Part shown: piece by piece, positions 1-9,284 of the stretch
Position numbering within the stretch: position 1 is the first letter of the stretch
Layout: every line of letters starts with the position of its first letter
Assembly (NCBI RefSeq): GCF_900456975.1
Contig: NZ_UGYM01000002.1
Coordinates: 3,410,001-3,474,000, forward strand
Origin: Shewanella baltica
Lineage (GTDB): Bacteria; Pseudomonadota; Gammaproteobacteria; Enterobacterales; Shewanellaceae
DNA: 64,000 bases
Direction of reading: 5' to 3'
Position numbers and translations under genes: made by a program
The notes under the pieces: generated by a model
The model's input: the letters and a program-made list of their open reading frames with translations, nothing else
Databases searched by the model: none
Told to the model about the DNA's origin: nothing

Positions 1-1
1 A

Positions 2-826
2 TTTCTCGGTAAAGGTGACCAAGCAAAAGGGTATCAGCTCACGATTCTCGCCATGAGTATCTTAGGCGTTGCCATGTTTTTGGCCTGCTTCTGGGGCACA
101 AAAGAGCGCTTACATCCGCCCGTGGATCAAAATTCCAGCTTTAAACAAGACTTTACCTACCTATTACAGAATGACCAATGGCGAGTGTTATCCGCCGCTG
201 CAGTTTGCCTATTATCCGGCATGGTATTGCGCACTAGCCTCGCCATTTACTACGTAAAATATTTTCTTAACCTGCCAGATATGATCACTCTTTTCATCAC
301 CTTAGGCATGGTGGGCAATATTTTTGGCTGTATTCTCGCAGAGCCATTAGCCAAGCGCGTTTGTAAGGTTAAAGCCTATATCGTGTTGCAAATTCTAGCC
401 GCGACCCTGTGTGTACTGCACTTTTTTGTCCCTAAAGATCAAGTCGTTCTCGCCTTCACTCTTTATATTGTCTGGGGATTTACCTTCAATATGGCCACCC
501 CATTACTCTGGGCGAAAATGGCAGATACAGTCGATTATGGTCAATACAAAACCGGCGTGCGTATCACAGGCATGATTTACTCCTCGGTGATTTTCTTTAT
601 CAAACTTGGCGTCGCGATTGGCGGTGCGGCGGCGGGATGGTTACTGGCAAGTTATGGCTATCAAGCCGATGCCGTTCAGAGTGAAACGACGCTCAATGGC
701 ATCTTAATTTCATTTACCCTTTATCCCGCTATCGGCTCAATTTTGGTCGCATTTATCATGCGTCGTTATACGCTAAATAACCAGAAAGTGGATGAAATCC
801 ATCTGGAATTAAATAGAGCCAGCTAA
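2..826 (+). CDS. GPH-type sugar:cation symporter, 5' end missing
   Basis: Inner-membrane sugar transporter of the glycoside-pentoside-hexuronide (MelB/YicJ-like) MFS group. The reading frame is open from base 2, so the gene starts upstream of the window and about the last 275 residues are seen. Several hydrophobic helices are visible. The segment WAKMADTVDYGQYKTG and the following GVRITGMIYS match the well conserved late loop and helix of this family. The gene lies 58 bp before a LacI-type regulator in the same direction, which is typical of a glycoside-use locus. The substrate cannot be told from the sequence; the sugar hydrolase that would reveal it probably lies upstream. Confidence 0.85.
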   Translation, partial: FLGKGDQAKGYQLTILAMSILGVAMFLACFWGTKERLHPPVDQNSSFKQDFTYLLQNDQWRVLSAAAVCLLSGMVLRTSLAIYYVKYFLNLPDMITLFITLGMVGNIFGCILAEPLAKRVCKVKAYIVLQILAATLCVLHFFVPKDQVVLAFTLYIVWGFTFNMATPLLWAKMADTVDYGQYKTGVRITGMIYSSVIFFIKLGVAIGGAAAGWLLASYGYQADAVQSETTLNGILISFTLYPAIGSILVAFIMRRYTLNNQKVDEIHLELNRAS

Positions 827-884
827 TAAAAATATGCTAATCTTCAAGGCATTGTACTTTTCAGTACCTCTAATTTGAGATGAT

Positions 885-1889
885 ATGGCCACTATTTACG
901 ACGTTTCGGTACTTGCAGGCGTTTCACTTGCGACTGTGTCACGGGTGATGAATAAAAACACCAATGTCAGTGAGAAAACCAAACAAAAGGTATTAGACGC
1001 TATGGCTCAGTTGGACTATCGCCCCAATGCGATAGCCCAATCATTAGCGTCCAACTGCTCAAATAGTGTGGGCGTCCTAGTATCACAATTGGATGGCCCA
1101 TTTTATGGGCCTATGATGACTGAAATTGAAGATGCCCTGCGTGATGCGGGTAAACACGTCATTATTGCCGCGGGTAAAAGCAATGAATCCCTAGAAAAGG
1201 ATGCGGTGCAGTTTTTACTTGATCGCGGCTGTGATGCGTTGATTATCGACGTGGAAGCGGTTTCAGATGACTACCTTATCGATCTCTGTAAGCGCAGCAC
1301 GCCAATCGTACTGATTAACCGCTATGTTGCCGCTATACGTGAGCGCTGTATTTATCTCGATAACGAGCTTGGCGGTTACCTCGCGACTCAGCATATGTTG
1401 TCGTTAGGGCATGAGCATATTGCTTATATATCAGGACCTTTATTCAAGCTAGACGCTAGGCAGCGCCTGATGGGCCATAAAAAAGCGCTCACTGAATCGG
1501 CCATTCCCTATGAAAGCGAGCTGTTCTACGAAGGGACGTTTAAAGAGTCGAGCGGTTGCGATGGCATGCGACATTTACTCAGCCTGCAACGGCCGTTTAC
1601 TGCGGTGATTTGCGCCAATGACCAAATGGCATCGGGAGCGATTTCAACCTGCCTTGAACAAGGGCTTAATGTACCCGAAGATTTGTCCTTCATGGGTTAT
1701 GATAACATCCCGTTTCCCCAATATATTTCCCCTAAGCTCACCTCAGTCAGTAACCCCATCCATGAAATGGGTAAAATGGCGGCGTTCTGGGTACTAAAAC
1801 ACGTTTACAATAAAACCGATGTGGAGATTGTTAGCCATTTTACGCCTTCATTATTTGTAAGAGATTCAGCAGTTAAGCTAGAGAAATAG
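885..1889 (+). CDS. LacI-family transcriptional regulator
   Basis: DNA-binding sugar-responsive repressor, 334 residues, normal family length. The N-terminal helix-turn-helix is clear (ATIYDVSVLAGVSLATVSRV, residues 2-21), followed by the hinge YRPNAIAQSLAS and a periplasmic-binding-protein-like effector domain. GAGATGAT just before the ATG serves as ribosome site. It follows a sugar symporter and precedes a TonB receptor whose upstream region carries a perfect LacI-type palindrome (2450-2471). It therefore probably controls both, plus genes outside the window. The inducer is unknown; a glycoside is the natural guess from context. Confidence 0.88.
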   Translation: MATIYDVSVLAGVSLATVSRVMNKNTNVSEKTKQKVLDAMAQLDYRPNAIAQSLASNCSNSVGVLVSQLDGPFYGPMMTEIEDALRDAGKHVIIAAGKSNESLEKDAVQFLLDRGCDALIIDVEAVSDDYLIDLCKRSTPIVLINRYVAAIRERCIYLDNELGGYLATQHMLSLGHEHIAYISGPLFKLDARQRLMGHKKALTESAIPYESELFYEGTFKESSGCDGMRHLLSLQRPFTAVICANDQMASGAISTCLEQGLNVPEDLSFMGYDNIPFPQYISPKLTSVSNPIHEMGKMAAFWVLKHVYNKTDVEIVSHFTPSLFVRDSAVKLEK

Positions 1890-2449
1890 CGAATAAGTGA
1901 AGGCAAGTACTGCTCTAGCCTGACCATGTTGAACTGCAAGAATGAGCACTGCATTGCGTTTTCTCGTTAGATTTTACGTGCACAAGTGAGCAAGTTTGAC
2001 TCAAAAACGATGTGAAAAACGGTCTATAAACCCAAGTAAAACTCGCTCATAACCTACTTTTTAAAGGGCATTTAATGAGTGTTAAAAATGCTTTTCAGCA
2101 TCTTTAAAACCCATATTTATCGCCTTTGAGCACCTATGTTCAGCCCCAACGAAAGCCTTAATAATTCCCCTTTTAGGCGTGAAAACCACTGCCGAAATGG
2201 TCAATCATCCCCGCTCGCGCAAAATATCCCTCAAATGTTGACATTCACCCTAGCGTAAAAACACCATTTCAAACGTCATCATGTGAATTCAGCCCCCCTT
2301 AATCACCAATTTCATCATAAATGTGTAACAAAATATAAAACTGGTTCTATTTTAAAACAATGAGTTAGAATATCATCTCAAACAAAAAACGCATTATATT
2401 GCAACAATAAAGTAACTTACCGTTGACTCTGTTGATAATTTAAACTAGC
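1890..2449. other. Non-coding stretch upstream of TonB receptor
   Basis: About 560 bp without a credible gene. It is AT-rich towards the right. No tRNA, no insertion sequence and no strong terminator were seen after the LacI gene. It presumably holds the promoter and an untranslated leader of the TonB receptor gene; the only clear site is the palindrome that follows it. Confidence 0.5.
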
Positions 2450-2471
2450 TTTATGTAAGCGCTTACATAAA
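2450..2471. promoter_or_regulatory. LacI-type operator, 22-bp perfect palindrome
   Basis: The core TTATGTAAGCGCTTACATAA is a perfect inverted repeat, extended by one matching base on each side. A central GC flanked by such arms is the usual operator form of LacI-family repressors. It lies 104 bp before the TonB receptor start. The LacI gene at 885 is the likely cognate regulator. Confidence 0.8.
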
Positions 2472-2575
2472 CCTTAACAAGAACAAAAAAATGTCTGTGT
2501 TGTACATGATTTGTTCAACCCACACCACAAATCAGAGAGTTGTAGCCTGAATATCTACTCAACGGGGAGATGTAG

Positions 2576-5572
2576 ATGGAACTTAGAACATTTAGAAAAA
2601 CCAGATTGGCCACTAGCCTTTCGCTAGTCTTAGGCGTGGGCTCTATCATGCCCGCCTATGCCACCGATACTGACAAAAAAGAAGAAAATATTGAAGTCAT
2701 TCAAGTAACAGGGATCCGCGGTAGTTTAGTCCGTTCGATGGACGTAAAACGCGGCTCAGAAGGTATTGTTGATGCAATTAACGCCGAAGATATCGGTAAA
2801 TTCCCCGACAGTAACTTAGCTGAATCGCTACAACGTATTTCTGGCGTATCTATCGACCGTCAAAACGGTGAAGGTAGCCGAGTGTCGGTTCGTGGTTTTG
2901 GTGCCGATCAAAACTTAGTGCTGTTAAACGGACGTCAAATGCCAGTCACCACTGGCTCTCGCTCATTCGACTTTGCCAACATAGCGTCAGAAGCCATCAG
3001 TGCGGTTGAAGTGGAGAAAACCGCTAAGGCGGAAAATCCAACGGGCGGTATTGGCGCAACGATCAATGTGCTCACCCATAGACCGCTAAGCTCGCCAGGC
3101 ATGAAGGCCACTTTCGGTGCAAAGGCCGTTGATGACTCATCCACGGATAAAGGCTCTACCACACCAGAGCTTTCTGGCTTGTACTCAAATACCTTTGCCG
3201 ATGATAAATTTGGGATTTCTATTTCAGGTAGCTATCAAGAAAGGGAAAGTGGTAATCAACAAGCCCAAGTCGGTACCGGTTGGCGCAGTTTTCCAGGTAT
3301 TGTTGACCAAGATTACAGCGGCCCCAACGCAGAATGGGGCGGCGTTCCTAAAAACGACAATCAAGTCAATCGCCCTGGCGATGATGACGTGTATAGCGTG
3401 CCACAAACCACGATTTACCGTTTTGAAGAACAACAACGCAAACGCACCAACGGTCAATTAGTGCTGCAATACGAGCCGATTGATTCGCTGCGCGCAACGC
3501 TTGATTACACTTACATGCGTAACGACATCGATACTCAAACGCACGACGTCTCGGCATGGTTTAACTTTGTGCCGTCCCAAGAAAATATTTGGAGTGATGG
3601 CCCAGTTTCATCACCACTCGTTTATTCCGAAACCTACGATGCACCAGCCGACCTTTCAATGGCTGCTGGCGATTTCGGTACCCGCGACCAAAGTGGTTCA
3701 CTGGGTTTTAACTTAGCTTGGGAAGCCAGTGATAATCTGACGTTAAACTTGGATTACCATAACTCCTACGCCGAACGTACGCCTAACAATGTCAATGGCA
3801 GTACGAGCAACCTCAGTACTGCCGCCTTTATTCGTACCAGTGCAGCGACCGATTTTAGCGGTGATGTCCCAGTACTCGCCGTTGGTGGTGGAAATGCGGT
3901 TCGCCCAGAAGATATGCGCGTGACTGGTTCAACCTTTACCAATGCCGTCAATCGCTCCGAAATTGAACAGCTGCAAATGTCGGGTAAATATGATTTAGCC
4001 GAAGCAGGCAGTATCGATTTTGGTATTGCGATGTCAGACGTGAATAACCACTCTCAACAGGTTGATATTCAACGTAACGACTGGGGTGGCGTTGGTGCAG
4101 CGGGCGATTTAGACGCAGCTTGGTTCCCAACCAGTTCAGTTATCGATAAATTCGATGGTTCAAAAGGTAATTTCGCAGGTTATAACGGTAATGCATCGAC
4201 AGATCCGCTAAACACTATGTTCCTTTGGGACTTTGCGGCAGTTCGTGCCCGTGCAGCAGAACTCTATGCAACGAGCATAATGGGTGATTGTGGTAATGGC
4301 TTCTGCCCTTCTACCGATTACTCTAAGGGCACAGACCGTTTCACTGAAGAAAAATCTCAATCAGCCTATATCCAATACAACTTCGCCAGCGAAATTGCCA
4401 ACATGCCCTATGACGTGCATTTTGGCTTACGCTACGAAAAAACAGATGTTGAATCGACTTCGGTTGTTTCCTCTTATGATACAGCTACTTGGATTGCAGA
4501 GTCTGAAATCGCGCTAACGAGTTCAGTGGATAATAATCGCGTTTACCAAACTCAAAAGGGTGATTACGATTACCTGCTACCCAGCTTCAACTTTAATATT
4601 GAAATGCTGGAAGATGTGTTTGTCCGTGCCGCCTTTAGCCAAACGATTGGTCGTCCTGATTACACCTCGATTCAAGGTGGCACCACAGTAGGAACGCTTG
4701 CCTATCGCAACGGTGGTAGCGGCTCGGCGGGTAATCCAAGTCTGTTACCACTCGAGTCAACGAACTATGACTTGTCGACAGAATGGTATTACAACGATGC
4801 CAGTTACGTCTCAATCGGTTATTTCCGTAAAGATGTGACTAACTTTATCAGCAGTAACCCTGAAAACTCAGACATCTACAACATTCCGGATCCAGCACAC
4901 GGTAAATATGTTGATGAAGCCATTGCGGCAGGTGCCACCACTGCGATTCAACAACGCCAATGGATTTATGACAAATACGGTGCAACCGATCCAAATGTGA
5001 AGATCAATCCTGATAACGGCAATATCGAGATTACCGGTAACCCAGGTGATCCATCGTTAAACTTCCTCATTACTAACCCCACTAACAGTGATTTAAGTAA
5101 TGTGATTGATGGTTGGGAGTTTTCTATCCAGCACTTCTTTGGTGAGTCAGGATTTGGTATCCAAGCCAACTACACTATGGTGGATGCGGGGGACAGCTAT
5201 GATAACACTAACTTAGGTCGCCCTGGTGATGCGACCCAGAACGTGATTTTAGGGATCAGCGATACCGCAAACTTGGTCGGTATCTATGAAAACTATGGTT
5301 TCTCGGCCCGTATCGCCTATAACTGGCGTGATGAGTTCTTAAACTCAACAGGTCAGGATACTGGCTCTAACCCTAAATACACCGAAGCTTATTCGCAGGT
5401 GGACTTTAACATAGGCTACGACGTTGAAGCGGTTGAAGGTTTAACCATCTTCATCGAAGGCTTAAACATCACCAATGAAGCCACGCGTGTACACGGCCGT
5501 GCGACGGAACAAGTCCTTAACTACACCCAGACGGGTGCGCGTTACAGTATAGGCGCACGTTACACTTTCTAG
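2576..5572 (+). CDS. TonB-dependent outer-membrane receptor (Caulobacter/Xanthomonas type)
   Basis: Outer-membrane active transporter of 998 residues. A signal peptide ends near residue 29 (MPAYA). A plug domain follows with VTGIRGSL, EDIGKFPDSNLAESLQRISG and RVSVRGFG, the signature of the large TonB-Xanth-Caul subfamily that often imports oligosaccharides. A long beta-barrel ends in an aromatic C-terminal strand (GARYSIGARYTF), as expected for BAM-dependent insertion. GGGGAG lies 7-12 bases before the ATG. It is preceded by a LacI-type palindrome and closed by its own terminator, so it is a separate transcript from the halogenase operon that follows. Substrate unknown, probably a carbohydrate given the adjacent GPH symporter and LacI regulator. 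Confidence 0.93.
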   Translation: MELRTFRKTRLATSLSLVLGVGSIMPAYATDTDKKEENIEVIQVTGIRGSLVRSMDVKRGSEGIVDAINAEDIGKFPDSNLAESLQRISGVSIDRQNGEGSRVSVRGFGADQNLVLLNGRQMPVTTGSRSFDFANIASEAISAVEVEKTAKAENPTGGIGATINVLTHRPLSSPGMKATFGAKAVDDSSTDKGSTTPELSGLYSNTFADDKFGISISGSYQERESGNQQAQVGTGWRSFPGIVDQDYSGPNAEWGGVPKNDNQVNRPGDDDVYSVPQTTIYRFEEQQRKRTNGQLVLQYEPIDSLRATLDYTYMRNDIDTQTHDVSAWFNFVPSQENIWSDGPVSSPLVYSETYDAPADLSMAAGDFGTRDQSGSLGFNLAWEASDNLTLNLDYHNSYAERTPNNVNGSTSNLSTAAFIRTSAATDFSGDVPVLAVGGGNAVRPEDMRVTGSTFTNAVNRSEIEQLQMSGKYDLAEAGSIDFGIAMSDVNNHSQQVDIQRNDWGGVGAAGDLDAAWFPTSSVIDKFDGSKGNFAGYNGNASTDPLNTMFLWDFAAVRARAAELYATSIMGDCGNGFCPSTDYSKGTDRFTEEKSQSAYIQYNFASEIANMPYDVHFGLRYEKTDVESTSVVSSYDTATWIAESEIALTSSVDNNRVYQTQKGDYDYLLPSFNFNIEMLEDVFVRAAFSQTIGRPDYTSIQGGTTVGTLAYRNGGSGSAGNPSLLPLESTNYDLSTEWYYNDASYVSIGYFRKDVTNFISSNPENSDIYNIPDPAHGKYVDEAIAAGATTAIQQRQWIYDKYGATDPNVKINPDNGNIEITGNPGDPSLNFLITNPTNSDLSNVIDGWEFSIQHFFGESGFGIQANYTMVDAGDSYDNTNLGRPGDATQNVILGISDTANLVGIYENYGFSARIAYNWRDEFLNSTGQDTGSNPKYTEAYSQVDFNIGYDVEAVEGLTIFIEGLNITNEATRVHGRATEQVLNYTQTGARYSIGARYTF

Positions 5573-5614
5573 TCGTACCGATTTAAGAGCAACAGATCTT
5601 TACCCTAAGGTCGT

Positions 5615-5643
5615 ATGAGGTATGCCATAGATACCTCATTTTT
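5615..5643 (+). terminator. Rho-independent terminator after TonB receptor
   Basis: Perfect 9-bp stem ATGAGGTAT / ATACCTCAT (5615-5623 and 5631-5639) with a 7-base loop and a T run directly after. It separates the receptor from the halogenase operon. Confidence 0.8.
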
Positions 5644-5818
5644 ATCAGGATGACAGCAGGCTACACGGACGTAGCCGCTCTTTTTAGTCAATATGAGTAA
5701 AATAAATACTGGAAATCGCAGTAAAACTATTCAATGCTAGCGCAATAGTTAACCGCGTTAGTGGTAACTAAAAACATAAAAGCCTTTATAAACAACAATA
5801 AAAGATTAGGCACTCGAT

Positions 5819-7450
5819 ATGCAACAAGCAACTCACACAGCCATTAATAACATTGTCATTGTCGGTGGCGGCACAGCCGGTTGGATAACCGCTGCCCTTT
5901 TGGCCGCCGAGCATAATGTCGATAAAGGCCAGCTTGCGCACTCGCCTAAACTCAATATCACATTAATAGAATCCCCCGATGTGGCCACTATCGGCGTCGG
6001 CGAAGGTACTTGGCCTTCGATGCGTAACACCTTAGATAAAATCGGCATCAGCGAAACCGAATTTATCCGCCAATGCGACGCGAGTTTCAAGCAAGGCTCA
6101 CGCTTTATTCACTGGCAGCACGATGATACTGAACATACTAAACCATTCGGTTCTAACCAATATTTACACCCCTTTAGCCTGCCCCATGGCCATCAAGAGT
6201 TAGACTTGTGTCCCTTTTGGTTGCCTCACAGTGACAAGGTCAGTTTTGCTCAGGCGGTATCCAACCAAGATGCGCTGACTCAGTTAGGGCTAGCGCCTAA
6301 AACCATTGCGACGCCGGAATATCATTTTCAAAACAATTACGGCTATCACTTAGATGCGGGTAAATTTAGCCAGCTGTTAATGCAGCATTGCACCGAAAAA
6401 CTGGGGATCAAGTACATTCGTGATCATGTCACTCAGGTTCACAGTCATGCCAATGGCGATATCGAAAGTCTTGCGACCAAAGAACATGGCGTGATCTTAG
6501 GCGATATGTTTATCGATTGTTCCGGCACTAAATCATTGCTGCTGGGCGAGCATTTTAACGTGCCCTTCCTCAGCCAAAAAGCTGTGCTGTTTAACGACAG
6601 CGCCTTAGCAATACAAGTCCCCTATACCGAAGAAAATAGACCTATCGCCTCATGCACACTCTCGACGGCGCAGCCCAATGGCTGGATCTGGGATATAGGT
6701 TTACCGACTCGCAAAGGCGTGGGTTATGTCTATTCATCAGCCCATTGTAGCGATGACGAGGCTGAACAAACCTTAAGAGCCTATTTAGCCAATGACACAT
6801 CAACTAAGCCTCAATCGGCATCCAGCAACGCGCTTGATAGTCGTAAACAAGAATGCCGAAAGCTGAATATCAACCCCGGCTACCATGCAAAATGCTGGCA
6901 AAACAACTGTATTGCCATCGGCATGGCGGCAGGCTTTATTGAACCTTTAGAAGCATCAGCATTGGCTTTAGTGGAATGGACGGCGAATACCTTAGCCACG
7001 CAACTGCCAACGCATCGCGGCGTAATGGACACGATTGCCCAGCGAGTGAATGAACGCTACGAGCGCCACTGGCAGCAAATCATCGACTTTTTGAAACTGC
7101 ATTATGTCGTGAGTCGACGCGAAGTGGATGACTACTGGCGCGATCACCGGGAGGCCGCATCCATTCCTGAAAGATTACAGCAGCAACTCGACCTATGGCG
7201 TTATCAAGCGCCAAGCAGTCACGATATTAGCTACAAAGAACCCTTATTTCCGGCGGCGAGTTTCCAATATGTGCTTTATGGTATGGGCTTTAATACTGCC
7301 CTACCGACTCATATCAAACCGTCGCAACAACAAGTTGCCCAAAGACTTTTTAGCGAGAATCAGCAAAAGATCCATGGATTGAGCCAAAGCCTTCCGAGCA
7401 ATCGCGACCTATTAAACAAGGTCAGGCAATTTGGTTTCCCTAAGATTTAG
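5819..7450 (+). CDS. Flavin-dependent tryptophan halogenase-like protein (first in operon)
   Basis: Cytosolic FADH2-dependent halogenase family protein, 543 residues. The FAD-binding VGGGTAGW is at residues 15-22 and GVGEGTWPS near 59-67. K91 in CDASFKQG aligns with the catalytic Lys of PrnA-type enzymes, and EPLEAS holds the matching catalytic Glu. The tryptophan-pair motif is present in variant form, GWIWDIGLP, instead of the usual WxWxIP. That same variant occurs in the halogenase at 57774 and not in the one at 9285. First gene of a five-gene operon with short gaps; SapC-like protein directly follows. Family members halogenate free tryptophan, indoles or peptides. The real substrate here is unknown, and several TonB-linked members have no known natural substrate. 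Confidence 0.88.
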   Translation: MQQATHTAINNIVIVGGGTAGWITAALLAAEHNVDKGQLAHSPKLNITLIESPDVATIGVGEGTWPSMRNTLDKIGISETEFIRQCDASFKQGSRFIHWQHDDTEHTKPFGSNQYLHPFSLPHGHQELDLCPFWLPHSDKVSFAQAVSNQDALTQLGLAPKTIATPEYHFQNNYGYHLDAGKFSQLLMQHCTEKLGIKYIRDHVTQVHSHANGDIESLATKEHGVILGDMFIDCSGTKSLLLGEHFNVPFLSQKAVLFNDSALAIQVPYTEENRPIASCTLSTAQPNGWIWDIGLPTRKGVGYVYSSAHCSDDEAEQTLRAYLANDTSTKPQSASSNALDSRKQECRKLNINPGYHAKCWQNNCIAIGMAAGFIEPLEASALALVEWTANTLATQLPTHRGVMDTIAQRVNERYERHWQQIIDFLKLHYVVSRREVDDYWRDHREAASIPERLQQQLDLWRYQAPSSHDISYKEPLFPAASFQYVLYGMGFNTALPTHIKPSQQQVAQRLFSENQQKIHGLSQSLPSNRDLLNKVRQFGFPKI

Positions 7451-7508
7451 CACAAATAACAAAAATAACTCGCGGCAGTGAGAACCAACAAAGGACAAAG
7501 GTAACCCT

Positions 7509-8231
7509 ATGAGCCAACACGTATTACTTAACAGCGTAGATCATAAAGATATTAAAATTATCACTGAGCGTAGTGCTAAGTACGGCGATAATGTCTGGTT
7601 CAGTGTCACTTTTCCGGCGGAGTTTCGCAGCGTACAGGCGCATTATCCGATTTTTTTCCAAAAGGATCAGACCACAGGCCAGTTCTTTGCAGTGGCGCTT
7701 TATGGTTTTCAAAATAATGAGAATCTGTTTTTAAATAACGGCACTTGGCAGGCTTCTTATATCCCTCTCACCCTACGTCGTCAGCCGTTTCTTATTGGTC
7801 AACAAAGCGTGCACGAAGACGGTGTCGAGCTAAAACAAAGGGTCATACATATCGATATGGCGAGCCCAAAAGTCAGCACAACCGAAGGCGAAGCTTTGTT
7901 CCATCCCTATGGTGGGAATACACAATATCTGGATGACATTGGGGATATGTTAGAAGGTATCCACCACGGGCTTATCGACAGTAAGCACTTTATCGATTTG
8001 CTTATCGAACATAAGTTGCTGGAATCCTTTACCTTAGATATCAAGCTCGACAATGGCCACCAACATCAAATGATGGGTTTCTATACTATTAATGAAGAAA
8101 CGCTAGCGGCCCTTTCGGCAGAAGTGCTCGCTCAATTACATGCTAAAAGTTATCTAGAGGCGATTTACATGACCTTGGCCTCACAGGCAAGAGTACGTGA
8201 CTTGCTTAACCTTAAAAATGCGCAAGGTTAA
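7509..8231 (+). CDS. SapC family protein
   Basis: 240-residue protein of the SapC family, named after an S-layer associated gene in Campylobacter but of unknown biochemical role. No signal peptide or membrane segment is visible, so it is probably cytosolic. Features include YPIFFQKDQTTGQFFAVALYG near residues 39-60, and a C-terminal part rich in Leu/Glu helices. AAAGGTAACCCT gives a good ribosome site. It sits between a halogenase and a JmjC-like gene, and a second SapC-like gene at 57047 also follows a halogenase. The constant pairing suggests that it is a partner of the halogenase, perhaps for substrate binding or reduction-flavin delivery; that is inference. Confidence 0.85.
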   Translation: MSQHVLLNSVDHKDIKIITERSAKYGDNVWFSVTFPAEFRSVQAHYPIFFQKDQTTGQFFAVALYGFQNNENLFLNNGTWQASYIPLTLRRQPFLIGQQSVHEDGVELKQRVIHIDMASPKVSTTEGEALFHPYGGNTQYLDDIGDMLEGIHHGLIDSKHFIDLLIEHKLLESFTLDIKLDNGHQHQMMGFYTINEETLAALSAEVLAQLHAKSYLEAIYMTLASQARVRDLLNLKNAQG

Positions 8232-8244
8232 CTAGGTCGCAGCC

Positions 8245-9264
8245 ATGAGTCTTGATGTGATTAAACCTAAAACTAATGTCGTCAAACACCTTGAAAACTG
8301 CTCAACAGAGGAGATGCTCGCGCTGATTAAAGATGCTGAGCAGCCTTTGGTATTTAAAGGACTTTGCGCAAACTGGCCTTTAGTGAAAGCAGGGCTTGAG
8401 TCCAGCGATAGCGCGATGAAGTATCTGGCCCAGTTTTATCAAGGCATGCCCGTCACCGCCTATTATTTAGCGCCAGAACATCGAGGCCGCGTATTTTATA
8501 ACGACACTTTAGATGGGTTTAATTATCAGGCGGGTAAGTTAGATTTGCGGCAAATCTTCACGCAGCTCACTGCGCCGCAAGCCGCCAGTATTTATATGGG
8601 CTCAACCGATATTAATCAGTGCTTACCTGGACTTGGCGCCGATAATAGTTTTAATCTTGCGCCTTTGTCACCGCTCACCAATATCTGGCTTGGCAATCAA
8701 ACTCGTATCGCTGCGCATTTCGACTTTCCCCACAACTTAGCCTGCAATGTCGTCGGTAGACGCACTTTTACCCTGTTTCCGCCGGAGCAAATCAGCAATC
8801 TGTATATTGGCCCAATGGAGTTTGCCCCGGGCGGCCAAGACATTAGCTTAGTCGATATGGATAATCCCGATTTTGACCGCTTTCCTAAATTTGCCAAGGC
8901 GATGGAAGCCGCGCAGGTCGCCGCACTGGAACCCGGTGATGTGTTATTCATCCCCAGTATGTGGTGGCACCATGTGCGCGGAATGGATGACTTTAATGTT
9001 CTCATTACCCATTGGTGGCGAGATACGCCCGGTTATCTTGGTCGCCCCAATAATGCGTTACTGCACGCGATGTTAAGTTTACGCTCCTTACCCAAGGCGC
9101 AGCGTCAGGCGTGGAAAGCCCTGTTCGATCACTATATTTTTGACCATGAAGATGGCGATCTAGAGCATATTCCTAGTGCAGCCCAAGGCATGCTGACCAC
9201 CCCACTCGATGAAATCAACGCCCGAAAATTGCGGGCAGATTTAACCAATAAGCTCAAACGTTAG
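8245..9264 (+). CDS. Cupin-8/JmjC-like Fe(II)/2-oxoglutarate oxygenase
   Basis: 339-residue protein with a JmjC/cupin-8 fold. The metal-binding set is visible: H158-x-D160 in AAHFDFPHN, and the distal His in PSMWWHHVRG (242-243). GRRTFTLFPPEQ between them is the usual strand with a 2-oxoglutarate contact. Members hydroxylate protein side chains (for example FIH, JMJD and bacterial relatives), so a peptide or protein substrate is reasonable. No signal peptide. Gaps of 13 and 20 bp to its neighbours place it in the halogenase operon. The substrate is not deducible. Confidence 0.8.
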   Translation: MSLDVIKPKTNVVKHLENCSTEEMLALIKDAEQPLVFKGLCANWPLVKAGLESSDSAMKYLAQFYQGMPVTAYYLAPEHRGRVFYNDTLDGFNYQAGKLDLRQIFTQLTAPQAASIYMGSTDINQCLPGLGADNSFNLAPLSPLTNIWLGNQTRIAAHFDFPHNLACNVVGRRTFTLFPPEQISNLYIGPMEFAPGGQDISLVDMDNPDFDRFPKFAKAMEAAQVAALEPGDVLFIPSMWWHHVRGMDDFNVLITHWWRDTPGYLGRPNNALLHAMLSLRSLPKAQRQAWKALFDHYIFDHEDGDLEHIPSAAQGMLTTPLDEINARKLRADLTNKLKR

Positions 9265-9284
9265 CCCAGTTGAGGATATAAACG

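Noticed and set aside
2935..5169. Several antisense and shifted frames within the first TonB receptor
   Set aside because: Shadows of a strongly coding gene; no start signals and unlikely compositions.
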